NCBI GenBank assembly: GCA_009839725.1
Contig: VXPF01000102.1
Coordinates: 1 to 64,000, forward strand
DNA length: 64,000 nucleotides
Direction of reading: 5' to 3'
Origin: Dehalococcoidia bacterium
Lineage (GTDB): Bacteria > Chloroflexota > Dehalococcoidia > Tepidiformales > Tepidiformaceae
Each line of letters begins with the position of its first letter. Position 1 is the stretch's first letter. This document shows, one piece after another, positions 26,897 through 36,708 of the stretch. A program made the translations under genes and the position numbers. Under the pieces are notes generated by a model. It was not told the DNA's origin and ran no database searches. It saw nothing but the letters and a program-made list of their open reading frames with translations.

Positions 26897-28534
26897 CTAC
26901 TCCCGCGAGACCCAGTTCTCGAGCAGCGCGTGGAAGTGGCGGATCTTGGTCTCGCCGTAGTTCCCGAACTGCACGAACTCCTTCTTCGTCGCGTGCAGGC
27001 CGAGCTGCACACGGGGAAGGTTGTAGGTGTCCTGGTTGAAGACGCGGGCGAGCATTCCGAGCTCGGGCGCCTCGGTCCAGTCGTCGTCGACATCGATCCA
27101 GTGGATGGGAGCGGCGGGGGGCCGCTCGCCGTCCTGCGGGTAGGGCGCCAGGTAGAGGCACTCCATGATGCTCTCGTCGGGATTGTTCCCGTTGGGGCGG
27201 AAACGATAGACGATGCGGTTGAACGAGCCCCAGGGGTGGAAGTTGGGGAACAGCGTGAAGTAGATGCTGTCGTTCAACTCCGCGTCGGGGACGTTGTCCA
27301 TGAGGTCGCCGAGGACGGGGCGCAGGCCCTCGCGCATGGCGGCAGCGCCGATCTCACGGACGGAAGCGCCGTTCGAGGGCGCGGCCGTCATCTGCTCCAT
27401 ACGCTTGTCCAGCTCTTCCGCGGCGCTCTCGGCCTCGACGTCGCCGTCGGGATCGTCGCCGGAGGCGCCGTTGCCGCGGCGGTTCTCCCAGTACTGGTCG
27501 TCGGTCTCGAGCTGCTTGCCCGCGAGCCACTGGCACATGTGCGGGTCGGCCTCGCCCAGCTCACCGCTGATCCAGGTGCCGCTCTCGCTGAAGAGGCCGG
27601 TGCGCCCATCGGGGGCGGTGACGAGGACGGTGCTGTCGGGCTGGGTGTCGTAGATGGCGTTGGTGAGGGGGTGCCGCATCTTGAAAGGACTGGTGTCCGG
27701 GAGCGGTTCCTCCTGGACAACGTTGGAGAGGTGGGGGCTGGGAACGCCGTTGGGCGTGATGGCGCGGGCGTAGTTCCCGAACACGTCGTACTTGGAGTTG
27801 GCGTCGCAGATGCCGGCCAGGATCTGGGGGTGGGTGGCGACGACGTGGTAGGCCTCCATGAAGGCTTCCTGCGCCACCTTCCAGTTACACCGCAACACCT
27901 TGGCGACGTGCGCCTCCTTGTAGCGCTTCTCGTAGGGAAGGAGGGTGAAGTGACTCTCCAGGTCGCCCACGAAGTCCTCGAAGGGCTCGGCGTCGGGATC
28001 GGGGTTGATGAAGACGAACCCGCCCCAGCGGGCGACCTTGACCTCGGGGAGCGTCTGCTCGTCCGGGTTCACGTAGGGGAAGTCCCACTGGCAGGGGATC
28101 TCCTTGAGGGAGCCATCGAGGTTCCAGGTCCAGCCGTGGAAGGCGCAGCGAAGGTCGCGGGCGCGCTTGCCGTCTTCCTGGCGGAGCAGGCGACCGCGGT
28201 GGAGGCAGGCGTTGTGGTAGGCCTTGAACTCCTCCTCGGCGACGCGCACGACGAGGTAGGAGAGGTCGGCAAGGTCGTAGACGAGGTAGTCGCCGACGTC
28301 GGGGATGTCGTCCTCGTGGCAGGCCATCTGCCAGACGCGCTTCCAGAGCTTCTCGATCTCGATGTCGTGCCATTCGCGCGAGGTATAGCGCTCGACGGGC
28401 ACGAGGGTTGGCTGGCCCTCCTCGAGCGGGGAGTCGCGGAGCAGGTACTCAGGAACGGGGTGGCTGTCCTCGGCGAGGAGCTGGGTGTAGGGAACACCGG
28501 CGGAGCGGTTGGTACCGGTCAGGGTTTCAGTCAT
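26897..28534 (-). CDS. Rieske [2Fe-2S] aromatic ring-hydroxylating oxygenase alpha subunit
   Basis: CLHRGRLLRQEDGKRARDLRCAFHGWTW Rieske motif; EAYHVVATHPQ mononuclear-iron region. Confidence 0.95.
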   Translation of the reverse strand: MTETLTGTNRSAGVPYTQLLAEDSHPVPEYLLRDSPLEEGQPTLVPVERYTSREWHDIEIEKLWKRVWQMACHEDDIPDVGDYLVYDLADLSYLVVRVAEEEFKAYHNACLHRGRLLRQEDGKRARDLRCAFHGWTWNLDGSLKEIPCQWDFPYVNPDEQTLPEVKVARWGGFVFINPDPDAEPFEDFVGDLESHFTLLPYEKRYKEAHVAKVLRCNWKVAQEAFMEAYHVVATHPQILAGICDANSKYDVFGNYARAITPNGVPSPHLSNVVQEEPLPDTSPFKMRHPLTNAIYDTQPDSTVLVTAPDGRTGLFSESGTWISGELGEADPHMCQWLAGKQLETDDQYWENRRGNGASGDDPDGDVEAESAAEELDKRMEQMTAAPSNGASVREIGAAAMREGLRPVLGDLMDNVPDAELNDSIYFTLFPNFHPWGSFNRIVYRFRPNGNNPDESIMECLYLAPYPQDGERPPAAPIHWIDVDDDWTEAPELGMLARVFNQDTYNLPRVQLGLHATKKEFVQFGNYGETKIRHFHALLENWVSRE

Positions 28535-28698
28535 GGCGGGAGCCCTCGATTCGAGACCGTGATGGGGTCTGCGGTTTCGCGGCGGATCGTAGCAGAGCGC
28601 AGGCGGGAATTGGACCCGCCCGCGGTTCCTTCCGCATGGCGTAGGCTGGCGCGCACGCGGCCTGCTGGCCGCGACGCACGAAGAGAAGGAGGGGCACG

Positions 28699-29481
28699 AT
28701 GCTCCTGGAAGGCAAGGTCGGGATCGTCACGGGCGTGGGGATGGGCATGGGGGAGGCGGTCGCGAGGCGCTGGGCGCGCGAGGGAGCGCGGGTGATCGGC
28801 ACGGACGTGAACGACGAGGCCGGTCACGCAGCCGTCGAGGCGATCACGGCAGCAGGCGGGGAGGCGCACTACGTCCACGCCGATATCGCCAGCGAGAGTG
28901 ACTGGCAGGCCGTCAGCGCCTACGCCGTCAACGAGCTCGGCGGGCTGAACATCATGCACAACAACGCCGCCGTCCACTTCTGGTTCGATTCCATCAACGA
29001 CCCGATGGAGAAGTGGGACCAGATGATGGACATCAACCTGCGCGGCGTGCTGCTGGGCTGCCGCTACGGCATCCGCCACATGATCACGGCGGGCGGCGGC
29101 GCGATCGTGAATACGTCGTCGGTCTCGGCGCTCCACGGCGTGCCCCTGCAGGGGCTGTACGGCTCGACGAAGGCGGGCGTCATCAACCTGACGCGCTCAC
29201 TGGCGCGGGCCTACGGCCCGGACGGCGTGCGCGTGAACGCAATCTGCCCGGGCACGATCGACACGCCCATGCTGCACACGGCGGCGGCGGAGGCGGCGGA
29301 GCTCTACCGCGACCAGGACGAGCCGGTCGGCGGTCGTGGCGGGAGCACGGGCCCGACGCTCGACGGCGGACGCCTGGGCACGCCGGACGAGATCGCGAAC
29401 GCGGTCACGTTCCTCGTGTCGGACGAGGCGTCCTATATCAGCGGTGTCTGGTTGCCGGTCGACGGGGCGATGATGGCCTAG
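28699..29481 (+). CDS. SDR family NAD(P)-dependent oxidoreductase
   Basis: GIVTGVGMGMGEAVARRWAREGARVIGTD; YGSTKAGVINLTRSLA; PGTIDTPM. Confidence 0.94.
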   Translation: MLLEGKVGIVTGVGMGMGEAVARRWAREGARVIGTDVNDEAGHAAVEAITAAGGEAHYVHADIASESDWQAVSAYAVNELGGLNIMHNNAAVHFWFDSINDPMEKWDQMMDINLRGVLLGCRYGIRHMITAGGGAIVNTSSVSALHGVPLQGLYGSTKAGVINLTRSLARAYGPDGVRVNAICPGTIDTPMLHTAAAEAAELYRDQDEPVGGRGGSTGPTLDGGRLGTPDEIANAVTFLVSDEASYISGVWLPVDGAMMA

Positions 29482-30227
29482 GCGCTGGCTTTTGCCGGTT
29501 CCTTGGCCCAGGCGAGGCCGCGGCGCACGAGCTCGTAGAAGACGGGAAGCTCCCAGGAGCCGCGCATGATCGGCGCCTCCTCCACGAGGGGCTGCATGTC
29601 CCACTTGCCGCAGGAATGGCCGAGGGTGAGGTAGAAGACGGCGCCCTCGCCCAGCTCGCGCACGTAGGCGATAAGGCGGGGGTCGTCGTCGGGCCAGTCG
29701 TTCTCGACGTAGCCGGCTTCGAACTTCCCGGTGAAGCGCGTCTCGAGGAGGGGCGTGAGGCCCTCCGAGTAGTCGCACAGATAGATCTCGTCGGAGGCTT
29801 CGAAGGGCTCGATGCCGGCGACGAGGGGGTGATCCGGGGCCGTCACCGTCACCTGGAAGGGCTGGGTGGGCGGGTGGGAGATGAAGCGGCTGCCGAGGGT
29901 CTCCATGAAGGTATCGCAGATGCGGGGCGCGATGATGCCCTCGGGGCCGAAGTCGAGGAGGGCGTTGGTGGCGTGCAGGGCTACCCAGCGCCCGCCACCC
30001 TCGACGAAGGCGCGCAGGGCCTCCTCTTCCTCGGGTTCGGGGCGCAGGTCGCAGGTGTAGGTCACGAGGATGTCGGCGGCGCGGACACCCTCGGTGTCGG
30101 CGAAGGACTCGGCGACGCGGACGCGCACGTCGTCGTCCTCGTGGAGCAGCTTCAGCAGCTCGAGGCGGGCGAAGTCGGTGTCGTGGAAGCGAGCGTTGGC
30201 GACGAGGTAGGCATCGATACGCGGCAT
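29478..30227 (-). CDS. ThuA domain-containing protein
   Basis: DILVTYTCDLRPEPEEEEALRAFVEGGGRWVALHATNALLDFG; FYLTLGHSCGKWD. Confidence 0.85.
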   Translation of the reverse strand: MPRIDAYLVANARFHDTDFARLELLKLLHEDDDVRVRVAESFADTEGVRAADILVTYTCDLRPEPEEEEALRAFVEGGGRWVALHATNALLDFGPEGIIAPRICDTFMETLGSRFISHPPTQPFQVTVTAPDHPLVAGIEPFEASDEIYLCDYSEGLTPLLETRFTGKFEAGYVENDWPDDDPRLIAYVRELGEGAVFYLTLGHSCGKWDMQPLVEEAPIMRGSWELPVFYELVRRGLAWAKEPAKASA

Positions 30228-30248
30228 GGCCGCGATGATACGCCCCCG

Positions 30249-30620
30249 CTACCCGGGGGTTTCCGAGGCGTCCACCTCCTGGACGAACTCCCAGAGGCAG
30301 CCGGAGGGGTCGCGCAGCTCGAAGGAGCGCAGGCCCCAGGGCTTGGTCTCGGGCAGGGCCTCGGGGCGCGCGCCGCGGGCGCACACTTCCCGGTGGAAGG
30401 CGTCGACATCGTCGACGGCGAGGTGCAGATGGAGGTTCTGCTCGTCGGGGGTGGAGCCGCCGACGTGCAGGAGAAGGCGGAACTCGCCTGCGCGAAGCAT
30501 CCGGGCGCGGTCGGAGCGTGTCTCCACTTCGAAGCCCAGAAGGTCCACGTAGAAACCGGCGGCGCGGTCCAGGTCCTCGACGAAGAGGGTGGCGGAGTAG
30601 AGGCCCCGGATCGTCACCAC
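30249..30620 (-). CDS. VOC family protein (glyoxalase/dioxygenase superfamily)
   Basis: SATLFVEDLDRAAGFYVDLLGFEVE; LRSFELRDPSGCLWEFVQEV. Confidence 0.93.
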   Translation of the reverse strand: MVTIRGLYSATLFVEDLDRAAGFYVDLLGFEVETRSDRARMLRAGEFRLLLHVGGSTPDEQNLHLHLAVDDVDAFHREVCARGARPEALPETKPWGLRSFELRDPSGCLWEFVQEVDASETPG

Positions 30621-30627
30621 TGCGGGC

Positions 30628-31806
30628 TTAGCCGATCACGCCCCGGTCGAAGAGGGCGGCGATCTCGTCCTCGGCGAAGTCGAGGTCGCCGAGGACTTCG
30701 CGGGTGTGCTGGCCGAGCATGGGGGCGACCTGCATAGGCACGTCGGAGCCAGAGAGCAGGGCGGGCATGCGCATCACCTTCACCGTCCCGAGCTCGGGGT
30801 GGTCCAGCTCCTCGACGAGGCCCCGCTCGGTGAGGTGGGGGTCGGTGAACAGCTCGTAAGTGTCGAAGGTGGCGGAGCAGGGGACTCCGGCGCTTCCGAG
30901 CTCCTTCATGGCCTCGTACTTGGTGCGATCGAGGGTCCACTCTTTGACGATGTCGTAGAACTCGGCGCCGTGCTCGAAGCGACCGCGCTGGGTCTCGAAA
31001 CGGGGGTCGGCGACCAGCTCGGGCATCCCGATGGTCGTGCAGAAGGCGTCCCACTGGGCGGTGGTCACGACCATGACGAAGAGGTAGTCGTTCTGGCCGC
31101 CGCCCTTGCAGGGGTAGACGTCGGTGCCGGGGCCACGAGCGTTGCCGGTGCGCTCCTGCGGAGACTCGCCCCAGGTGCGCAGCCCGAGCGTGCGCATGAA
31201 GAGGGTGACGGCCTCCTGCATGGAGATCTCAATGAACTGGCCCTCGCCGGTGCGCTGCTTCTGGACGTAGGCGGCGGTGATGGAAAGGGCGAGCTGGGCG
31301 CCGGTGCCGGAGTCGCCGATGGTGGGGCCGGGTCGCGTGGGCGGGCCGGCGGCGTTGCCGGTGACGGAGAAGGTGCCGCCCGCGGCCTGCGCCACCCAGT
31401 CGTAGGAGGGGAAGCCGGAGTAGGGACCGCTCAGCCCGAAGCCCTTGAGGCGGGCGTAGATGATGGAGGGGTTGGCCTCCTTCATGACGTCGTAGGTGAG
31501 GTTGAGCTTCTCGATGACGCCGGGGCCGTAGTTCTCGACGAAGACATCGAAGTCGGGCGCCATGCGGAGGAGGAGGTCGCGCCCCTCCTCGGAGGCGAGG
31601 TCGATGACGATGCTGCGCTTGTTGCTGTTGTAGTTGAGGAAGTACTGGGGGAGGCCCGCGGCGGCTACCACGCCGCGGCCGGGGTCGCCGCGGGGCGACT
31701 CGATCTTGACGACGTCGGCGCCGAGCCAGCCGAGGAGTTGCGTGCAGGAAGTGCCGGCCTCGTACTGGGTCATGTCGAGCACGCGCATGCCATCAAGAGC
31801 GGGCAT
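30628..31806 (-). CDS. CaiB/BaiF CoA-transferase family protein
   Basis: MPALDGMRVLDMTQYEAGTSCTQLLGWLGADVVKIESPRGDPGR...NSNKRSIVIDLASEEGRDLLLRM. Confidence 0.95.
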   Translation of the reverse strand: MPALDGMRVLDMTQYEAGTSCTQLLGWLGADVVKIESPRGDPGRGVVAAAGLPQYFLNYNSNKRSIVIDLASEEGRDLLLRMAPDFDVFVENYGPGVIEKLNLTYDVMKEANPSIIYARLKGFGLSGPYSGFPSYDWVAQAAGGTFSVTGNAAGPPTRPGPTIGDSGTGAQLALSITAAYVQKQRTGEGQFIEISMQEAVTLFMRTLGLRTWGESPQERTGNARGPGTDVYPCKGGGQNDYLFVMVVTTAQWDAFCTTIGMPELVADPRFETQRGRFEHGAEFYDIVKEWTLDRTKYEAMKELGSAGVPCSATFDTYELFTDPHLTERGLVEELDHPELGTVKVMRMPALLSGSDVPMQVAPMLGQHTREVLGDLDFAEDEIAALFDRGVIG

Positions 31807-31901
31807 CCTGTCTCCTCCGGAGCGAGTGGCGCGATGATACTCCCCGGACCCCGGCGGGGGCGTGCGGAGAGCGTTGCCGAGGCGTGTCGTATGCTGGCGG
31901 C

Positions 31902-32591
31902 GTGGCGTCTGGACCAACGACGAACCGGCCAGATGAGGCCCCTGACGACGCGCTTGAGGCCCCCAACCTGCCCGACTTCCGCAAGCTCGCCCACGGCGAC
32001 TTCAGCGCCGTCGACTGGCGCATCTTCTGGAGCCTCCTGCCCCTCGTCGTCTTCCTCGTCCTGAACTCGTTCTGGCCGGAGGACCTCTGGCGCACCCAGG
32101 TCGCGATCGTTGGCTCCTTCGCGGCGTCAACCTGGGTATTCGCGACAAACCGCGATAGCGGCGTCATCCGCTTCATCACCGTGCTCGGCTTCATCGTCGT
32201 CGCGGGGTCGGCAGTGGTGGGGCTGGCGGCGGACAGCGCCAAGGCGTTCGCGGCCCAGAACATCTACAGCGACTTCCTGGTGGCGGCGGTCTGCCTGGGC
32301 AGCATCGCCATCGGCAAGCCCCTCGTCGGAGCAGTCGCCCGCGAGAGCATCCCCGCCCTTCGCACGCTGATGGATCCGAAGCACCGGGTGTTCGTCATCC
32401 TGACGCTGGTGTTCATGACCTACAACATCGGGACGGGGATCTTCCGCATCTTCCTGCTGGGGGAGTTCTCGGCGAACGAGTACGTGATCGTGAGCCGGGT
32501 GACCTCGCCGATCAGCCTGGCCTTCTTCCTTGCCGCCTACTTCATGATCAAGCGGGCGGCGGGGCTGAGCCAGCAAGAATCGCCCACCTGA
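31902..32591 (+). CDS. multi-TM membrane protein (septation protein A/IspZ-like topology)
   Basis: GTG at 31902 with TATGCT 6 nt upstream; about 6 TM segments. Confidence 0.6.
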   Translation: MASGPTTNRPDEAPDDALEAPNLPDFRKLAHGDFSAVDWRIFWSLLPLVVFLVLNSFWPEDLWRTQVAIVGSFAASTWVFATNRDSGVIRFITVLGFIVVAGSAVVGLAADSAKAFAAQNIYSDFLVAAVCLGSIAIGKPLVGAVARESIPALRTLMDPKHRVFVILTLVFMTYNIGTGIFRIFLLGEFSANEYVIVSRVTSPISLAFFLAAYFMIKRAAGLSQQESPT

Positions 32592-32631
32592 CGGGGGCCG
32601 GACCGCGCCCGGCGCTGCGTACAATGTCGGC

Positions 32632-33516
32632 GTGGCGAAGCCGTTCCTGAAGTGGGCCGGGGGCAAGGGGAAGCTTGCCCCGCGCATCGCCGAGCGCGCG
32701 CCTGAGCGGATCGCGCGGTACCACGAACCCTTTCTCGGCGGCGGCGCCGTGTTCTTCGCGCTGCAAGAGCGCGGACTGGTGGGCGAGGCCTCGCTGGCCG
32801 ACCGCAATGCCGACCTGATGGCCACGTACCTGGCCGTGCGGGACGATGTCGAGGGGGTCATCGGGGCGCTGGGTGAGCTGTCGAAGCAGTACCTCGCGAG
32901 GGAGCCCTCGCAGCGGGGGCTCTACTACTACGAGGTGCGGGACAGGCGGCGTCCGCGGACAGCGGCGAGGAAGGCGGCGCGCCTGCTCTTCCTGAACAAG
33001 ACCTGCTACAACGGGCTCTACCGCGTCAACAGCAAGGGGCGCTTCAACGTGCCGCACGGGCGGTACGTACGGCCCGCCATCCTCGACGAGGGGCGGCTGC
33101 GCGAGGCCTCGGCCAGCCTGGCCGGGATCGAGCTGCGAGCGGAGGACTTCGCGGAGGCGTGCGGCCGAGCCAAGGCGGGGGACTTCGTGTATCTCGACCC
33201 GCCGTACCGGCCGTTGAGCGCCACGTCAGCGTTTACGAAGTACACGAGCGCGGACTTCGGGTTTGCGGACCAGGAACGCCTCCGCAACGCGTTCGACGAA
33301 CTGACGAATCGTGGCGTGGCGGCACTGCTCTCGAATTCTTCACATCCAGACATCCACGAGCTGTACCGGGACTACGAGCAGGATCTCGTACCCATGGGGC
33401 GAGCGATCAACTCGAACGGGAAGGGGCGCGCCCCTATCGACGAGTTGCTGGTCAGCAATCTCTCGCTCGTGGAGGGCGGGGTTAGCGGCGCAGCTCCAGC
33501 CCGAAGTAGAGCCTGA
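32632..33516 (+). CDS. DNA adenine methylase (D12/Dam class, N6-adenine)
   Basis: PFLKWAGGKGKLAPRI...EPFLGGGAVFFAL...LFLNKTCYNGLYRVN...VYLDPPYRPL (DPPY motif). Confidence 0.95.
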   Translation: MAKPFLKWAGGKGKLAPRIAERAPERIARYHEPFLGGGAVFFALQERGLVGEASLADRNADLMATYLAVRDDVEGVIGALGELSKQYLAREPSQRGLYYYEVRDRRRPRTAARKAARLLFLNKTCYNGLYRVNSKGRFNVPHGRYVRPAILDEGRLREASASLAGIELRAEDFAEACGRAKAGDFVYLDPPYRPLSATSAFTKYTSADFGFADQERLRNAFDELTNRGVAALLSNSSHPDIHELYRDYEQDLVPMGRAINSNGKGRAPIDELLVSNLSLVEGGVSGAAPARSRA

Positions 33517-33883
33517 GCCAGACTTCCAGGTCGTCGAACGCGATCGCCTTGCCGGTCGAGTCGAGGTAGGCCCGCATGTTCGCGGAGAAGCCGGGTCCTT
33601 CGTAGGCGACGATGCCGTCGATGGGCCAGCTTTCGATGTCGGCGATGACGGCGGGGAGCTTCTCCTGAGTCGTACCGGCGGTCTTCTGGTACTTGCACTC
33701 GATGCCGAGGCGCTGGCCGGTCTCGGGGTCGGTCAGGATGAGGTCGAGCCGTCGCCTCGAACCCCAGAGGCGGCGCCCCACGTATAGCTCCTTGTCGACC
33801 GTGAGGTCGAGGGCTTCGGCGAGTTCGGCGACCTGACCGCGGAACTGGGTTCCGGTCAGCGTCGATTCACCTCGGCCGGGCAC
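33482..33883 (-). CDS. PD-(D/E)XK nuclease-like protein, candidate restriction endonuclease partner of the D12 methylase
   Basis: 133 aa; RRRLDLILTDPETGQRLGIECKYQKT (D-Xn-ECK); 3' ends overlap the methylase by 35 nt. Confidence 0.75.
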   Translation of the reverse strand: MPGRGESTLTGTQFRGQVAELAEALDLTVDKELYVGRRLWGSRRRLDLILTDPETGQRLGIECKYQKTAGTTQEKLPAVIADIESWPIDGIVAYEGPGFSANMRAYLDSTGKAIAFDDLEVWLRLYFGLELRR

Positions 33884-33889
33884 GGTGTT

Positions 33890-34696
33890 CTAGCCCGCGG
33901 GGACGGGGGCGGCGAGGAACTCCGTGATGGCGGCGGCGTAGGCCTGCGGGTGCTCGACGAGGCCGGCGTGGGCGCCGGGGAGCTGCTGGTGCGTTCCGTT
34001 GGGGAGCGCCTCGGCGAGGGCGGCGGCGGCGGCAGGATCGACGAGGATGTCCTCCTCGCCGGAAAGGACGAGGGCGGGGTGCTCGATGGCCGCCAGCTTC
34101 GAGGTGGCGTCGTAGGCAAGGAAGGCCTGGGCCTGGCGGGCGTAGGCGTGGTCCTGGGCGGGATAAGGGTCGTTGGCGCCGCTCGCGATGGCCTGGTTGC
34201 GGCGCTGGGTATCGCCGAGCAGGTCGGGGGTGTAGAGCCAGGGGGCGGTGAGGGCGAACGCCTGCTCGCGGCTGAGGTTCGAGCGGCGGGCGTCGGCCCA
34301 GCCCTCGGTCACGACGGACTGGCGGCCGCCGGGGCGGGCGGAAGTCCCGATGAGGACGAGGTTCTCGACGCGGTCGGCGTTCTCGGCGGCGAGCTCGAGG
34401 GCGATGGCGCCGCCCATGCCGTAACCGGCCACGCTCGCCTTCTCGATATCGAGGCGGTCGAGGAGCTGGAGGGTGTCGTCGGCCATGCCGGCGATGGAGT
34501 AGGGCTTGTCGGGGGCGCTCGTTCGCCCCGCGCCGCGGTTATCGAAGGCGATGGCGCGGCGTCCGAGGGAGAGGGACCGGAGCTGCAGGGACCACAGCCC
34601 GGAGTGGCCGCCGAGTCCAGCGATCAGCAGAAGCGGCGGGCCGGAACCGGCCTCCTCGTAGTAGGCGACGACGTCCCGAAGCTGTACATGCGGCAT
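33890..34696 (-). CDS. alpha/beta hydrolase
   Basis: PPLLLIAGLGGHSGLW, GYGMGGAIALELA, DILVDPAAAAALAEALPNGTHQQLPGAHAGLVEHP. Confidence 0.93.
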   Translation of the reverse strand: MPHVQLRDVVAYYEEAGSGPPLLLIAGLGGHSGLWSLQLRSLSLGRRAIAFDNRGAGRTSAPDKPYSIAGMADDTLQLLDRLDIEKASVAGYGMGGAIALELAAENADRVENLVLIGTSARPGGRQSVVTEGWADARRSNLSREQAFALTAPWLYTPDLLGDTQRRNQAIASGANDPYPAQDHAYARQAQAFLAYDATSKLAAIEHPALVLSGEEDILVDPAAAAALAEALPNGTHQQLPGAHAGLVEHPQAYAAAITEFLAAPVPAG

Positions 34697-34731
34697 GACG
34701 CGGCTAGCCTAGCGGGGCGGCTGGCTATTGG

Positions 34732-35766
34732 CTATTGCGGAGCGGCCGGCCCGACGAGGCCGCGGCGGTCGGCCTCCTCGATGATCTGGATGACGTTGGT
34801 GGCGGCGCCCTTGCGAATGCTGTCGGTGACGGCCCAGAGGGCGATGGCGCCGGGACGGGAGCTGTCGGCGCGGATGCGCCCCACGAGCACGTCGTCGTTG
34901 CCGGCGGCGTCGACGGGGGTGGGGTAGCGCTCGCCGCCGGGCTCATCGACGACGCGGACGCCGGGCATCGCTGCAATCGTTTCGCGCGCCTCGGCGGGGT
35001 CGACGGGGCGCTCGAACTCGGCCCAGATGGCCATGGCGTGGCCGAAGTAGGTGGGGACGCGCACGCAGGTCGCGCTCACGGCGAGGTCGGGTGCGTCGAG
35101 GATCTTGCGGGTCTCGTTCACCATCTTCGTCTCCTCCCTGGTGGAGGCGTCCTCGACGAAGTCGTCGACCTGCGGGACGGCGTTGAAGGCGATCTCGCGC
35201 TTCTGGGTGCCGGAGGGCTCGTGGCGACCGGCGAGGGCGGCGGTGGTTTCGCTGCGGAGTCCCTCAACGCCAGCGGCGCCGGCCCCGGCAACCGCCTGGT
35301 AGGTGCTGACGACGATGCGGCGGAGGGGGTTGTCGCTATGGATGGGGTAGAGCGCCATCACCATGGGGGTGGTGGTGCAGTTGGGCTGGCTGATGATGCC
35401 GCTGTGCGAGGCCATCGCGCCGGCGTTGACCTCGGGGATAACGAGGGGAACGGCGGGGTCCATGCGGAAGGCGCTGGAGTCGTCGATGACGAAGGCGCCA
35501 CGGTCGCGGGCGAGGGGGGCGTACTGGCGGGAGGCGTCGCCGGAGGCGGAGAGGAAGACGATCTCGTCGTCGCCGGAGAAGGACTCGGGGGAGGTCTCCT
35601 CGATGGTGATGGTGGAGCCGCGAAACTCGACGGTGGAGCCGGCGGAGCGCCGGGTGGCGAGGAGGCGCAGGCGCCCGACGGGGACGTCACGCTCATCGAG
35701 GATCTTGAGGAACTCGCGGCCGACGATTCCCGCGCCACCGACGACCGTGATGGCGTAGGGCTTCAT
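34732..35766 (-). CDS. asd: aspartate-semialdehyde dehydrogenase
   Basis: MKPYAITVVGGAGIVGREFLKILDER; SQPNCTTTPMVMALYPI active-site region; TACCAT 7 nt before ATG at 35766. Confidence 0.96.
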   Translation of the reverse strand: MKPYAITVVGGAGIVGREFLKILDERDVPVGRLRLLATRRSAGSTVEFRGSTITIEETSPESFSGDDEIVFLSASGDASRQYAPLARDRGAFVIDDSSAFRMDPAVPLVIPEVNAGAMASHSGIISQPNCTTTPMVMALYPIHSDNPLRRIVVSTYQAVAGAGAAGVEGLRSETTAALAGRHEPSGTQKREIAFNAVPQVDDFVEDASTREETKMVNETRKILDAPDLAVSATCVRVPTYFGHAMAIWAEFERPVDPAEARETIAAMPGVRVVDEPGGERYPTPVDAAGNDDVLVGRIRADSSRPGAIALWAVTDSIRKGAATNVIQIIEEADRRGLVGPAAPQ

Positions 35767-36280
35767 GGAAGGCATGGTAGCGTACGGCCCCGTACCGACT
35801 ATGGAGGAGGCAGGCGTGGACGTGGAAGAGAAGCGGTTCGAGGCGCAGCCCGCGATCGTGATCCGGACGGCCGCCCGTCAGCAGGATATGGGGCCCGCGA
35901 TGAGCGAGCTGTTCCCCGCGGTCCTGGCGTTCGTGCTGCAGAGTGCGGCGGAGCCCGCGGGACCGCCCTTCTGCCGCTATCTCTCGATGGGGGGCGAGGA
36001 GTGGGAGTTCGAGTGCGGGATGGCGGTCACAGATCCGGTGGCGGGGGAGGGACGGGTGGAGGCGACGGAACTGCCGGGCGGGGACGTGGTCACGACGATG
36101 CACGTGGGGCCGTACGAGACGCTGGGGCAGTCGTGGGGGGCGCTTGAGGGCTGGATGCAGGAGAACGGGAGGGTTCCGGGGGGCGCGCCGTGGGAGGTCT
36201 ACTGGACCGACCCGGGCGAGGTACCGGACCCGGCGGAGTGGCGCACGGAACTGGTGATGCCACTCGGGTCGGAGGGGTAG
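35765..36280 (+). CDS. GyrI-like small-molecule/effector-binding domain protein
   Basis: FEAQPAIVIRTAARQQDMGPAMSELFPAVL...GGDVVTTMHVGPYETLGQSWGALEGWM...WEVYWTDPGE. Confidence 0.82.
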   Translation: MEGMVAYGPVPTMEEAGVDVEEKRFEAQPAIVIRTAARQQDMGPAMSELFPAVLAFVLQSAAEPAGPPFCRYLSMGGEEWEFECGMAVTDPVAGEGRVEATELPGGDVVTTMHVGPYETLGQSWGALEGWMQENGRVPGGAPWEVYWTDPGEVPDPAEWRTELVMPLGSEG

Positions 36281-36289
36281 GGGGAAGGG

Positions 36290-36580
36290 CTACTCGACGA
36301 CGGCGGGCTCGCCGGGCTCGGGCTGTGGGTCGAGCTCGACGGCGGGAGCCTCGATAGCCTTGGGCTGGGGTTCCATGTGCTCAAGGCCGGCGATGCTAAA
36401 ACCGAGGTCACCCAGCTCGCAGAGGAAGCTGCAGTAGGTGAGACGGAGGGAGCTGGTCGACTTGGAAGGCACGTATCGAAGCTCGCAGCGGATGCAGCGG
36501 AGCATCTCCTCGCTGTCCGGACCGAAGGCCGGGGCGGGGGGGGAGTCGGGGCCAGATGCATCAACCATCGCAAGGACCAT
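36290..36580 (-). CDS. small zinc-ribbon-like hypothetical protein
   Basis: 96 aa with LRCIRCELRY...LTYCSFLCELGDLGFSI (CX2C...CX3C). Confidence 0.55.
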   Translation of the reverse strand: MVLAMVDASGPDSPPAPAFGPDSEEMLRCIRCELRYVPSKSTSSLRLTYCSFLCELGDLGFSIAGLEHMEPQPKAIEAPAVELDPQPEPGEPAVVE

Positions 36581-36708
36581 GCTAACGCTTCCCGGAGCGA
36601 CCGCAAGCAGAAGCGACTCAATCTAGACGGTTTCTTGAAGGGGCTCGCCGGGGCTGGTAGCCTCGTAGGGCTACGACCCATTCACGCAGCAGGCCTTGGA
36701 GGGAGGCA

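Noticed and set aside
28659-28674. GCGGCC-tgct-GGCCGC hairpin upstream of the SDR gene
   Set aside because: Short, no T-tract, and such GC palindromes are expected by chance in this composition.
26930-28795. 621-aa plus-strand ORF
   Set aside because: Antisense to the Rieske oxygenase.
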